Part shown: piece after piece, positions 1-7,884 of the stretch
Numbering within the stretch: the first letter of the stretch is position 1
How the letters are laid out: the number at the start of each line of letters is the position of its first letter
Assembly: GCF_002920635.1 (NCBI RefSeq)
Contig: NZ_PQSR01000036.1
Location: 1 to 61,701, forward strand
Origin: Streptomyces sp. Ru72
Lineage (GTDB): Bacteria; Actinomycetota; Actinomycetes; Streptomycetales; Streptomycetaceae
Direction of reading: 5' to 3'
Length of the DNA: 61,701 nt
The notes under the pieces: model-generated
Database searches by the model: none
What the model saw: the letters and a program-made list of their open reading frames with translations, nothing else
What the model was told of the DNA's origin: nothing
Position numbers and translations under genes: made by a program

Positions 1-823
1 GTGTGAGCAGGGGCTGGGCCAACTGCAACTGACTGGCCTTGGGGATGCCGATCGCGGCCATGCCCCGGTACCAGACGACCAGCCCGAGGAACTGCGATCC
101 GGCCGCCACCCACAGCAGTCCGGCCACGCCGTGCGCGGTGAGGTGGACCGGCTCGTACGACAGCGCCACGGCGGCGGCGGGCACGGTGAGCGGCAGGCAC
201 AGCACCAGGGCCCAGCCGATGACCTGCCAGCCGGGCATGACCCTGGCCAGCCGGCCGCCTTCGGTGTAGCCGGCGGCGCAGACCAGCAGGGCGCCGAAGA
301 GGTAGGCGTCCGCGCCGGTCAGTGCGCCGCCGCTCTGCTGCACGGTGAACGCGATGACGGCGGCGGCGCCGGCGAGGGCGGCGAGCCAGAAGGTGCGGGA
401 GGGCCGGGTACGCACGCGCAGCGCGGACAGGAGTGCGGTGGTCAGGGGGAGCAGCCCGACGACCACGGCGGCGTGCGCGGTGGTCGAGGTCTTCAGGGCG
501 AGGGTGGTCAGCAGCGGGAAGCCGAGCACCACGCCGGCCGCGACCACGGCGAGCCCCGCCCAGTGGGCCCGCGCGGGCACCGGAACGCGGAGTGCGAGCA
601 GGCACCCGCCGGCGATGAGGGCGGCGAGCACACTGCGCGCGGCCACGAGCGACCAGGCGCCGAACCCCTCGAGTCCCCATGCGGTGGCGGGGAAGGTGAG
701 CGAGAAGGCGACGACGCCGAGGGCGGCCTGGAGGGTGCCCGTGCGGCGGCGGGTGTCCGCCTCGGCGACGGCCGCGGTCACTGCTATCGATGTAGGGGCA
801 GTAGCGCTATCCTGTGTCCTCAT
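1..823 (-). CDS. EamA/DMT-family transporter (3' end cut by window edge)
   Basis: The reverse strand encodes about 274 residues that run off the left edge. They form a chain of hydrophobic helices separated by short basic loops, the pattern of EamA-type drug/metabolite exporters, which are inner-membrane permeases of about 10 helices. Segments such as LVVWYRGMAAIG and the Pro/Ala-rich helices fit that family. The ATG at 823 overlaps the ATG of the divergent MocR gene. A GTG at 781 (residue 15) is an alternative start that would leave a 40-bp intergenic region. The divergent regulator probably controls this exporter. The substrate cannot be read from the sequence; amino acids or their derivatives are common in the family. 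Confidence 0.85.
   Translation of the reverse strand, partial: MRTQDSATAPTSIAVTAAVAEADTRRRTGTLQAALGVVAFSLTFPATAWGLEGFGAWSLVAARSVLAALIAGGCLLALRVPVPARAHWAGLAVVAAGVVLGFPLLTTLALKTSTTAHAAVVVGLLPLTTALLSALRVRTRPSRTFWLAALAGAAAVIAFTVQQSGGALTGADAYLFGALLVCAAGYTEGGRLARVMPGWQVIGWALVLCLPLTVPAAAVALSYEPVHLTAHGVAGLLWVAAGSQFLGLVVWYRGMAAIGIPKASQLQLAQPLLT
783..821. promoter_or_regulatory. Divergent promoter with GCTATC direct repeats
   Basis: GCTATC occurs at 783-788 and 806-811, and the palindrome TAGCGCTA lies at 802-809. A -10-like TATCCT (809-814) sits 7 bp before the ATG of the MocR gene. Direct repeats are the usual target of MocR regulators such as GabR, so self-regulation and control of the exporter are inferred. 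Confidence 0.4.
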
Positions 824-2264
824 GCACGAGAGTAGCAGTGTCGCCGAACTGGCGAATCACCTCCGACGTGAGCTGAATCGCTACTCATCCGGGGAGAAGC
901 TGCCATCCAGTCGTGCGCTCGTCGAGCGGTTCCGGGTGAGTCCGGTGACCGTGTCCCGCGCGCTCGCCCAGCTGGCCGCCGAGGGGCTGGTGGTCACGCG
1001 CCCCGGAGCCGGGGCATTCCGGGCGGAGCCACGCGCGGCGGCCCCGGCCGTGGGGGACACCGCCTGGCAGGAGGTCGCGCTCAGCGCCGATGTCTCCGCC
1101 GAGCTCGTGCCGCGCAGCGTGGACGCGTCCGGAGTGGTCGTCTCGCTGGCCGCCCCGCCCGCCGGCGTCATCGAGTTCACTGGCGGTTATCTGCACCCCT
1201 CACTGCAGCCCGAGCGGGCCATGGCCGCGGCCCTGTCGCGCGCCGGCCGCCGCCCCGGCGTCTGGGCCCGGCCGCCCGTCGAGGGCGTCGCCGAGCTGCG
1301 CGAGTGGTTCGCGCGGGGCATCGGCGGCGCGACGACCGCCGCCGACGTCCTGATCACCGCGGGGGGCCAGTCGGCGCTGACCACCGCGCTACGGGCCCTC
1401 GCGCCGCCCGGCGCCGCCGTCCTGGTCGAGTCGCCCACCTATCCCGGCATGCTCGCCATCGCCCGCGCGGCGGGCCTGAGGCCCGTACCCGTGCCGGTCG
1501 ACGCGGACGGGGTCAAGCCCGCCCTGCTCGCCGACGCCTTCCGGGCGACCGGAGCCCGTGTCGTCGTCTGCCAGCCGCTGTTCCAGAACCCGACCGGTGC
1601 GGTCCTCGCCCCCGGCCGCCGGGGCGAGGTGCTGCGCATCGCGCGCGACGCCGGAGCGTTCGTGATCGAGGACGACTTCGTCCGCCGGCTGGTGCACGAG
1701 GACGCCGGCCCCCTGCCGCCCCCGCTGGCGGCCGAGGACCCCGACGGCGTCGTCGTGCACGTCAACTCACTGACCAAGGCGACCTCGCCCAGCTTCCGGG
1801 TCGGCGCCCTGGCCGCCCGCGGTCCGGTCCTGGAAAGGCTGCGCGCCATCCAGATCGTCGACACCTTCTTCGTGCCCCGCCCGCTCCAGGAGGCCGCGCT
1901 GGAACTAGTCGGCTCGCCCGCCTGGCCCCGGCATCTGCGCGCCGTGGCCGCCGAGTTGAAGCACCGCCGCGACACGATGACCGCCGCTCTGCGCCTGCAC
2001 GTGCCCGAACTCGCCCTGCCGTACGTCCCGTCCGGCGGCTACCACCTCTGGGCGCGCCTGCCCGAGGGCACCGACGAGTCCGCCCTCACCGGGGGCGCCC
2101 TGCGCGCGGGCGTCGCGGTCACCCCCGGCCGCCCCTACTTCAGCGCCGAACCCCCGGGCCCGCACCTGCGGTTGAGCTTCGCGGCCGCCGCGGGGGAAGG
2201 GGAGATCGCCGAGGGCGTACGCCGTCTGCGCACGGCCTGCGACGAGGTGTTCCGGACCCGGTAG
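822..2264 (+). CDS. MocR-type GntR regulator with aminotransferase-like domain
   Basis: The protein has 480 residues. Residues 1-70 form a GntR winged helix (PSSRALVERFRVSPVTVSRAL), and residues from about 90 onward form a fold-type I aminotransferase domain. The motif NSLTKATSPSFRVG contains the likely PLP-binding lysine. MocR proteins use PLP or an aldimine as an allosteric signal and usually control a nearby gene, here the divergent EamA exporter. The ATG at 822 has no Shine-Dalgarno sequence. TATCCT ends 7 bp before it, so a leaderless transcript is likely. Direct repeats of GCTATC begin at 783 and 806, about two helical turns apart, and could be the operator. The effector is unknown. Confidence 0.9.
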   Translation: MHESSSVAELANHLRRELNRYSSGEKLPSSRALVERFRVSPVTVSRALAQLAAEGLVVTRPGAGAFRAEPRAAAPAVGDTAWQEVALSADVSAELVPRSVDASGVVVSLAAPPAGVIEFTGGYLHPSLQPERAMAAALSRAGRRPGVWARPPVEGVAELREWFARGIGGATTAADVLITAGGQSALTTALRALAPPGAAVLVESPTYPGMLAIARAAGLRPVPVPVDADGVKPALLADAFRATGARVVVCQPLFQNPTGAVLAPGRRGEVLRIARDAGAFVIEDDFVRRLVHEDAGPLPPPLAAEDPDGVVVHVNSLTKATSPSFRVGALAARGPVLERLRAIQIVDTFFVPRPLQEAALELVGSPAWPRHLRAVAAELKHRRDTMTAALRLHVPELALPYVPSGGYHLWARLPEGTDESALTGGALRAGVAVTPGRPYFSAEPPGPHLRLSFAAAAGEGEIAEGVRRLRTACDEVFRTR

Positions 2265-2323
2265 CAATCGCCATCCGCCCGAATTCGTTCGACAGCACTG
2301 CTCCGACCTGCGAGTCTCCGGTC

Positions 2324-2791
2324 ATGACAGCCACCACCGACGTCCCCCGCCTCCCGGACGGCTACGAATTCTCCGCCGACTCCGCCCGGATCGACATCGA
2401 CCGCACCCACCACTGGCTCGCGACCGACGCGTACTGGGCGATCGACCGGCCCCGGGAGAAGCACGAGCGGGCGGTCGCGAACTCCCTCAACTTCGGGGTG
2501 TACGACACCGCTTCGGGTGAGCAGGTGGCGTACGCGCGCGTGGTCACGGACGAGGCGTCCTTCGCCTGGCTCTGCGATGTCTACGTCGACCGTTCGGTGC
2601 GCGGCAAGGGCATCGGCACCGCCCTGGTCGGCGCCGTCCGCGACCACCTCGCCCCGCTCGGGCTGCGCCGCGTCCTTCTGGCGACCCAGGACGCGCACGG
2701 GGTCTACGCCAAGCTCGGGTTCGCGCCGCTCGACCGGCCGGACCAGTGGATGGTGCATCGGTTCGACACGTCGAACAAGGTCCGTGTGTGA
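2324..2791 (+). CDS. GNAT-family N-acetyltransferase
   Basis: The protein has 155 residues and a single GNAT domain. The acetyl-CoA pyrophosphate loop is seen as VRGKGIGTALV (about residues 92-102), followed by a conserved YAKLGFAPL segment near the C terminus. The N terminus (YEFSADSARIDIDRTHHWL) matches a common actinobacterial subgroup of small cytosolic acetyltransferases. The acceptor is unknown. The gene starts 59 bp after the MocR gene and may be read through from it. The ATG at 2324 was chosen because conserved family sequence begins shortly after it. Confidence 0.88.
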   Translation: MTATTDVPRLPDGYEFSADSARIDIDRTHHWLATDAYWAIDRPREKHERAVANSLNFGVYDTASGEQVAYARVVTDEASFAWLCDVYVDRSVRGKGIGTALVGAVRDHLAPLGLRRVLLATQDAHGVYAKLGFAPLDRPDQWMVHRFDTSNKVRV

Positions 2792-2864
2792 CGTCGGCGA
2801 TACCTTTGGTAACTCCTGAGTAATCCCTCTTGACCTGCGCACTTGCGCGCCCGACGATCGCCGC

Positions 2865-3452
2865 ATGCATCTTCGGGTCACGTTCGTCGCCGCCGCGCGC
2901 AGTTCCTCGCTGCTCGCGGAGCGCTTCGAGGACGACCGGCCGCTGGACCAGGCCGGCTGGGAGGAGGTGCAACGTGTCGCCCGCGACCTGGTGCCGCTGG
3001 CGGCGGCCGAGCTGCGCTACTGCTCGCCCACGCCGCGCAGCCGGGCGACCGGGGACGCGCTCGGGTACGCGCCGCTGGTGCAACCGGCGCTGCGGGACTG
3101 CGACATGGGCCGCTGGCGCGGGTTCACGCTGGGGGAGGCGATGGCCCGGGAGCCGTCGGCGGTGGACGCCTGGCTCGCGGACCCGCGCTCCGCACCGCAC
3201 GGTGGTGAGTCGCTGCTGGCGTTCATCTCCCGTGTGGGCGGCTGGCTGGACACGCGCCCGGTGGAGGACGGCAGCCGTATCGTCGCCGTGGCGGAGCCGT
3301 CGGTGGTGCGGGCGGCCCTGGTGTACGCGCTGAGGGCCCAGCCGTCGTCGTACTGGAACATCGACGTCCGCCCCCTTTCGACGGTGACGCTGGCCGGGCA
3401 CGCAGGCCGCTGGAACCTGCGCCTGGAGACCGCGTCACATCTGCCCGTCTGA
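2865..3452 (+). CDS. Histidine-phosphatase-fold protein lacking catalytic histidines
   Basis: The protein has 195 residues and follows the layout of the phosphoglycerate-mutase-like histidine phosphatases: N-terminal strand, LRYCSPTPRSRATGDAL, an acidic segment around DCDMGRWRG, and GGESLLAFISRV. Where the family has the RHG motif this protein has VAAARSSS, and where the second catalytic His should be (usually SHGG) it has VAEPSVVR. Both histidines that carry the chemistry are therefore absent, and a phosphatase reaction is unlikely. A ligand-binding or regulatory role is possible. I recall similar degenerate members in other Streptomyces, sometimes next to cobalt transporter genes; none is present here. 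Confidence 0.8.
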   Translation: MHLRVTFVAAARSSSLLAERFEDDRPLDQAGWEEVQRVARDLVPLAAAELRYCSPTPRSRATGDALGYAPLVQPALRDCDMGRWRGFTLGEAMAREPSAVDAWLADPRSAPHGGESLLAFISRVGGWLDTRPVEDGSRIVAVAEPSVVRAALVYALRAQPSSYWNIDVRPLSTVTLAGHAGRWNLRLETASHLPV

Positions 3453-3914
3453 CGTTCCCGGAGGCCGGCGCTCGCGTGTGTAGTCGGTCGTCAGGACCAG
3501 GTCCTTCGCGGGCCCGCCGACCCGCCACACCGTGCGCCAGTGGTCCTCGTCGTACACGGTGAACTCGCCTCGGTAGAGGTCTGCCGCGCACGGATGCTCG
3601 GCGACATGGCGGCCGGTCGTGAGGTCGAGGCCGTGGAACGGGCGGCCGTCCGCGAACGTGACGTCCGAGGTGCCCGGCGAGCCCCCGGGCAGGAACAGCA
3701 GCGTCCGCTCGGCGGGCCGGGACGCACCCTGCCAGAGGAACCTGCCCGACTCGTGGTGCAGCAGCCCGCCGCCTTCCCGTGGCGAGAACACCGTCGTCCC
3801 GCTGAACCGGCCTTCCTCGCCGCTCGTGACATCCCGCACGGTGCGCTCCACGTGCCAACTCCCCGCCAGATGGGCCAGCACGTCCCCGACCGGCCAGAAG
3901 GTGTCCACCGCCAT
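3435..3914 (-). CDS. DUF6314 family protein
   Basis: The protein has 159 residues and no signal peptide or membrane segment. The sequence fits DUF6314: FWPVGDVLAHLAGSWHVER at the N terminus, then a central FSPREGGGLLHHESG, DLYRGEFTV and a C-terminal TVWRVGGPAKDLVLTT. The fold is likely a small lipocalin-like beta barrel, inferred from alternating polar and apolar strands. Function is unknown. The ATG at 3914 follows a good AGGAGG-like site. Its 3' end overlaps the convergent phosphatase-fold gene by 18 bp. Confidence 0.8.
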   Translation of the reverse strand: MAVDTFWPVGDVLAHLAGSWHVERTVRDVTSGEEGRFSGTTVFSPREGGGLLHHESGRFLWQGASRPAERTLLFLPGGSPGTSDVTFADGRPFHGLDLTTGRHVAEHPCAADLYRGEFTVYDEDHWRTVWRVGGPAKDLVLTTDYTRERRPPGTSDGQM

Positions 3915-4149
3915 GGGTCTGTCCTCCTGTCCTTCCACGCCCCGTGTGGCGCGATCATGTCGCCTCCATGTTGCCCTTCGCAATGCTGCCCAAGATCCGA
4001 CATTGAGAACAACCCGGCCTGCCGAGCGGCGCGGCACGGCATCGGCCTCGGCGGCGCGAGGGTCGGCCTCCCGGGCCCGGGTGACGACGCTCGCGGTGGC
4101 GCGCGACGCGGTGAACACCGACTCCGGCACGCCGGTCATCTCCTGGGGA

Positions 4150-4587
4150 TCAAGCAGAGGTGGCCGCGGTCTGCGCGGGCTGCTGCTCCAGCGGCAGCAG
4201 CCCGCGCTCGGCGAAGACCTTCTTCGCGGCGAAGGTCGCGTTCAGCGCCTTCGGTATGCCGCAGTACACCGCCGAGTGCAGCAGGGCCTCGACGATCTGC
4301 TCGGGGGTGAGGCCCACGTTCAGTGCCGCGTTCACGTGCACATCGAGCTGGGCCTCGCAGCCGCCGAGCGCGGTGAGCATGCCCAGCGTCACCAGCTGGC
4401 GGTCGCGCGGGGCGAGCCCGGGCCGGCCGTAGATCTCGCCGAAGGCCCAGGAGACGATCTGGTGGCCGAGCTCGGGACTGATGTCGGCGAGCGAGTCGAC
4501 GACCCGCTGCCCGGCCTCGCCGTCGACCTTCTTCAGGACCTCCAGGCCATGGGCGAAACGCTCGTCACGGGTGGTGCTCTCGCTCAT
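4150..4587 (-). CDS. Carboxymuconolactone decarboxylase-like protein
   Basis: The protein has 145 residues and is all helical by composition. It belongs to the CMD/AhpD-like family: RDRQLVTLGMLTALGGCEAQL contains one conserved Cys, and a downstream EALLHSAVYCGIPKALN contains the second Cys region. Members are either gamma-carboxymuconolactone decarboxylases or small thiol peroxidase-like enzymes. No protocatechuate pathway genes are nearby, so the redox or detoxification reading is favoured. Its ATG overlaps the stop of the MerR gene by 4 bp, so the two are translationally coupled and share one promoter. Confidence 0.88.
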   Translation of the reverse strand: MSESTTRDERFAHGLEVLKKVDGEAGQRVVDSLADISPELGHQIVSWAFGEIYGRPGLAPRDRQLVTLGMLTALGGCEAQLDVHVNAALNVGLTPEQIVEALLHSAVYCGIPKALNATFAAKKVFAERGLLPLEQQPAQTAATSA

Positions 4588-5015
4588 GTCCGCTCATCCG
4601 TTCCCGGCTGCGCGGGCATGTCGCCGAGCAGCCGTTCGTAGTGGTCGATCTTGTCGTCCAGCGCGGCCGCGTTGCGGCGCAGCGCGCGGATCCGTTCCGC
4701 CAGCTCCGCGCGGTGCTCCCGCAGCATCGCCAGCCGGTCCGCGACCGTGACGTCCCCCTGCGCCCGCAGCCGCGCGAAGTGCTGCATGTCGGCGATCGAC
4801 ATGCCCGTCTCGCGCAGCCGCAGCAGGAACTCCAGCCAGGCCAGGTCGGCCGCGTCGTAGCGCCGCTGGTTGCCGGTGGTCCGGCCGACCCGCTCGATCA
4901 GGCCCGCCCTCTCGTAGTAGCGCAGTGTGTCGTGCGAGAGGCCGGTGCGCTCGGCGACCTGGGCGATGGTCAGGGTCGGCTGCCGATCCCGCGGGAGGGG
5001 GTGTCCGCTGGTCAT
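4584..5015 (-). CDS. MerR-family transcriptional regulator
   Basis: The protein has 143 residues. The winged helix is at residues 14-50 (IAQVAERTGLSHDTLRYYER), followed by the TTGNQRRYDAADL wing and a coiled-coil dimerization helix (about 85-130). There is no Cys cluster, so a metal sensor is unlikely; it resembles the organic-effector branch of MerR. The gene heads a two-gene operon with the CMD-like protein. Its own promoter has a 19-bp spacer filled by a perfect palindrome, the MerR activation architecture, so it probably controls itself and its partner. The transcript probably starts at or next to the ATG. Confidence 0.92.
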   Translation of the reverse strand: MTSGHPLPRDRQPTLTIAQVAERTGLSHDTLRYYERAGLIERVGRTTGNQRRYDAADLAWLEFLLRLRETGMSIADMQHFARLRAQGDVTVADRLAMLREHRAELAERIRALRRNAAALDDKIDHYERLLGDMPAQPGTDERT

Positions 5016-5021
5016 GACAAG

Positions 5022-5052
5022 ACCGTAGAACCTGGAGCGCGCTCCAGGTCAA
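5022..5052 (-). promoter_or_regulatory. MerR-type promoter with palindromic operator
   Basis: Read on the reverse strand, TTGACC (-35, 5047-5052) and TACGGT (-10, 5022-5027) are separated by 19 bp instead of 17. A perfect 20-bp palindrome, ACCTGGAGCGCGCTCCAGGT, lies at 5030-5049. The overlong spacer carrying a dyad is the hallmark of MerR-activated promoters. The expected start point falls at about 5015, the A of the ATG. Confidence 0.8.
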
Positions 5053-5207
5053 GCGGTGCCCACAAGCGTGGGCGTCCATGTGATCGTCGACGGCCTGCAT
5101 GCCGGGAGCCGCCCCCCCCACGCTGCGCGCCTCCGCCGCGGCGAGTGCGGTGAGACGTGGGCGGGCCGGCCCGAGCATCCGCTCCGGGCCGGCCCGCCCA
5201 CGCAGTA

Positions 5208-6623
5208 TCAGCTTGCGGCGGGGACCTGGTCGCGGGTTGGTTCGGGCATCACCTCGGGTGCGGGCGTCTGCTTCGGATCGGGCTCGGCCGTCACCGCGGA
5301 GGGAGCGGGGACGGGCGCGTAGGGGATGTCTCCGCGCAGGACGGCCTTGGCGCGGTCCTCGTCGAGCTCGCCCTCCCACCGGGCGACGGCCAGGGTGGCG
5401 ACGCCGTTGCCGACCAGGCTGGTCAGGGCGCGGGCTTCGGACATGAACCGGTCGATGCCGAAGACCAGCGCGAGGGCGGCGACCGGGACGTGCGGGACTG
5501 CGCTGAGTGTGGCGGCCAGGGCGATGAAGCCGGAGCCGGTGACACCTGCGGCGCCCTTGGAGGTGAGCAGCATGACGGCGAGCATGGTCAGCTGCTGGGT
5601 GAGGCTGAGGTCGATACCGAGGGCCTGGGCGAGGAAGACCGAGCCCATGGTCAGGTAGATGGCGGTGCCGTCGAGGTTGAAGGAGTACCCGGCGGGCAGC
5701 GTGATGCCGACGACCGGTTTCGAGGCGCCCGCGTGCTGGAGCTTGGCCATCATGCGCGGCAGGACGGGCTCGGTGGATGAGGTGCCGAGGACGATCAGCA
5801 GTTCTTCCTTGATGTAGCGCAGGAAGGGCAGCAGCCGCAGTCCGTTCAGGCGCATCACGGCCCCGAGGACGACCAGGACGAAGAAGAGGGCGGTCAGCCA
5901 GAACGAGCCGACCAGCATGGCCAGATGGCGCAGGGTGCCCAGGCCGTAGTTGCCGATGGTGAAGGCCATCGAGCCGAACGCCCCGACGGGGGCGAGCCGC
6001 ATGATCCACCGGATGAGCGTGAACAGGACCGCGGAGAGCTTCTCGATGCCCCGGGCGATGCCCAGGCCCGCCTCCCCGCTCGCGTGCAGGCCGAAGCCGA
6101 ACAGCACCGACACCAGCAGCACCGGCAGGATCTCGTTGCCGGTCAGGGCGCTGACCAGGGTGGCCGGGATGACGGCGAGGAGGAACTCGGCAAAGCCCTC
6201 GTGGGCCGTGGTCGCCTCCGGCGGCAGGCCCTTGGTGGTCAGGGTCGAGAGGTCGACGTGCAGACCACTGCCCGGCTTGACGACGTTGACGACGACCAGG
6301 CCGAGCACCATGGCCACGGTGGTCAGCACCTCGAAGTAGACCAGGGCCTTCAGGCTGACGCGGCCGACCGCGCGTGCGTTGCCCATGGAGGCGATGCCGT
6401 GGACGACCGTGCAGAAGACGATCGGCGCGATGAGCATCTTCACCAGCGCGATGAAGGCGTCGCCGAGCGGCTTGAGGTCGGCGCCGACGGACGGCCACAG
6501 CCCGCCCACGACGGCCCCGAGGAGGACGGCGATCAGGCACTGGATGTACAGGTGGGACAGCATCCGGCGGATGCGGCCCGGTGGTGCGGTGACGGTACCC
6601 GGGGCGGCGTCGTTGCGGCTCAT
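5208..6623 (-). CDS. DctA-like dicarboxylate:cation symporter
   Basis: The protein has 471 residues and belongs to the DAACS family. Hydrophobic helices begin at SHLYIQCLIAVLLGAVVGG. Family motifs are LGTSSTEPVLPRMM (the serine-rich re-entrant loop) and GYSFNLDGTAIYLT (ion and substrate site). It acts in the cytoplasmic membrane and imports C4-dicarboxylates or related acids with H+ or Na+. The ATG at 6623 overlaps the stop of the PrpF-like gene, so transporter and enzyme are coupled. The enzyme points to an aconitate-like or methylaconitate-like acid as cargo; this is inference. The C-terminal tail is Pro/Ala/Glu-rich. Confidence 0.92.
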   Translation of the reverse strand: MSRNDAAPGTVTAPPGRIRRMLSHLYIQCLIAVLLGAVVGGLWPSVGADLKPLGDAFIALVKMLIAPIVFCTVVHGIASMGNARAVGRVSLKALVYFEVLTTVAMVLGLVVVNVVKPGSGLHVDLSTLTTKGLPPEATTAHEGFAEFLLAVIPATLVSALTGNEILPVLLVSVLFGFGLHASGEAGLGIARGIEKLSAVLFTLIRWIMRLAPVGAFGSMAFTIGNYGLGTLRHLAMLVGSFWLTALFFVLVVLGAVMRLNGLRLLPFLRYIKEELLIVLGTSSTEPVLPRMMAKLQHAGASKPVVGITLPAGYSFNLDGTAIYLTMGSVFLAQALGIDLSLTQQLTMLAVMLLTSKGAAGVTGSGFIALAATLSAVPHVPVAALALVFGIDRFMSEARALTSLVGNGVATLAVARWEGELDEDRAKAVLRGDIPYAPVPAPSAVTAEPDPKQTPAPEVMPEPTRDQVPAAS

Positions 6624-7738
6624 GCGGGGCGTCCTTCCAGGACGGGAACGAGGAGTTCGGCTCGGGCGATACGCCGGGCGGCGCGGTGCAGCAGCACCGT
6701 GGGGGACGCGCCGTCCGGTGCGGGGACGGCTCGGGTGGTGACCACGCCTGCGGGGGTGCCCAGGCGCAGCGTGCCGTCGGCGGTCTGCCGGGCGACGCGG
6801 TGGGCGAGGGTGCCGGGGGTGGCGGCGGCCGTGGCCAGGGCCACGGCGGAGGTCAGGCCGATCGCCGGGTGTGGGGCGTGCATGGAGACCATGCGCACGG
6901 CCAGGTCGTACTCGTCCTGGTCGACGAGTGTGCCCTGGGTGGTGCGGTAGGGGGCGGGCCGGGCGACGATGCCCACCTTCGGCACCGCGTGGCTGACCGG
7001 GTCGCCCTCGCGGGCCAGGCCCATGGCCAGCGCTGCCTGGCGGCGCAGCAGTGTCAGCGCGGGCACTGCGGTGGCGAAGGCGGTGAGGGATTCGGTGCCG
7101 TCGAGGCCGAACGCCTTGGCCTCGAACAGCGCGGCCGGAGCGCCGGCGTCCACCAGGGATGCCTCGACGGGACCGTCCGGGCCGGTCAGTTCGTCCAGCG
7201 TCCGGCCGGTCGGCAGAGCGCGGCCGGTCGTCGAGCCCGCCGGGTCCTCGAACCCGAGCAGGACCGGCACGCCCCGTGCCGAGGTACCCGGGACCACGGC
7301 CGTGCCCTCCTCCGGGGCCACACCTGCGGGGGTGGGGATCGTGCCGGTGAGGTGGGCCCCGGTGTTGACGTTGAGCATGCGCACGGTGGTGGTGTCCGAC
7401 GCGATCGGCACGAGAGCGTGGTGGACGGCGTACAGGGCCACGGCGGTGGCGCAGTTGCCGCAGTTGCCGGCCCACTCCACGCGCTCGTCGCCGATGCCGA
7501 CCTGCGCGAAGGCGTACTCGACATCCACACCGGGCTGGGTCGACGCCTGTACGACGGCGGCCTTGGAGGTGGTGGAGGAGGCGCCGCCCACGCCGTCGAT
7601 CTGACGGGGGTCGGCGGCGTTGAAGGCGGCGAGCAGCAGGGCATCGACATCCACGCCCGTGGCGACCACGTCGCGGTGGTCGAAGATCCAGCACTTGCTG
7701 GTTCCTCCGCGGATCATCTCGCCCTGCAGACGCAGCAC
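6620..7738 (-). CDS. PrpF-family isomerase (aconitate/oxalomesaconate type)
   Basis: The protein has about 372 residues of the PrpF fold, which has two diaminopimelate-epimerase-like halves. Visible signatures are MIRGGTSKCWIF at the N terminus, DGVGGASSTTSKAA, WAGNCGNCATAV and SMHAPHPAIGLTSAVAL. Known relatives are methylaconitate cis-trans isomerase (PrpF) and 4-oxalomesaconate tautomerase (GalD). I chose the GTG at 7738 because GAGGAG lies 6 bp upstream; a GTG at 7774 would add 12 residues. No prpB/C/D or gal genes are nearby, so the substrate is open. It is coupled to the dicarboxylate symporter and is probably controlled by the divergent LysR protein. Confidence 0.88.
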   Translation of the reverse strand: MLRLQGEMIRGGTSKCWIFDHRDVVATGVDVDALLLAAFNAADPRQIDGVGGASSTTSKAAVVQASTQPGVDVEYAFAQVGIGDERVEWAGNCGNCATAVALYAVHHALVPIASDTTTVRMLNVNTGAHLTGTIPTPAGVAPEEGTAVVPGTSARGVPVLLGFEDPAGSTTGRALPTGRTLDELTGPDGPVEASLVDAGAPAALFEAKAFGLDGTESLTAFATAVPALTLLRRQAALAMGLAREGDPVSHAVPKVGIVARPAPYRTTQGTLVDQDEYDLAVRMVSMHAPHPAIGLTSAVALATAAATPGTLAHRVARQTADGTLRLGTPAGVVTTRAVPAPDGASPTVLLHRAARRIARAELLVPVLEGRPA

Positions 7739-7884
7739 AACCGACTCCTCACAGCCAGGGAAGGGGAAGTCCACCGACGGTCTCGCCGTGCGTGGTGTCC
7801 TCCACGGTGGGTGACGGCAGCGTGAAGTACAATCTCGGAAATCTGCATGGCTATTAAGCTGAAGTGAACGCTGGAGGTGGCGGC

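Noticed and set aside
2865..3452. Active phosphoglycerate mutase
   Set aside because: Both catalytic histidines are missing.
3915..4139. Reverse-strand ORF beginning MTGVPESVFTASRATASVV as a possible truncated gene
   Set aside because: It lacks a correctly spaced ribosome site and I could not match it to any family. It runs in frame into the DUF6314 gene and is probably an extended open frame.
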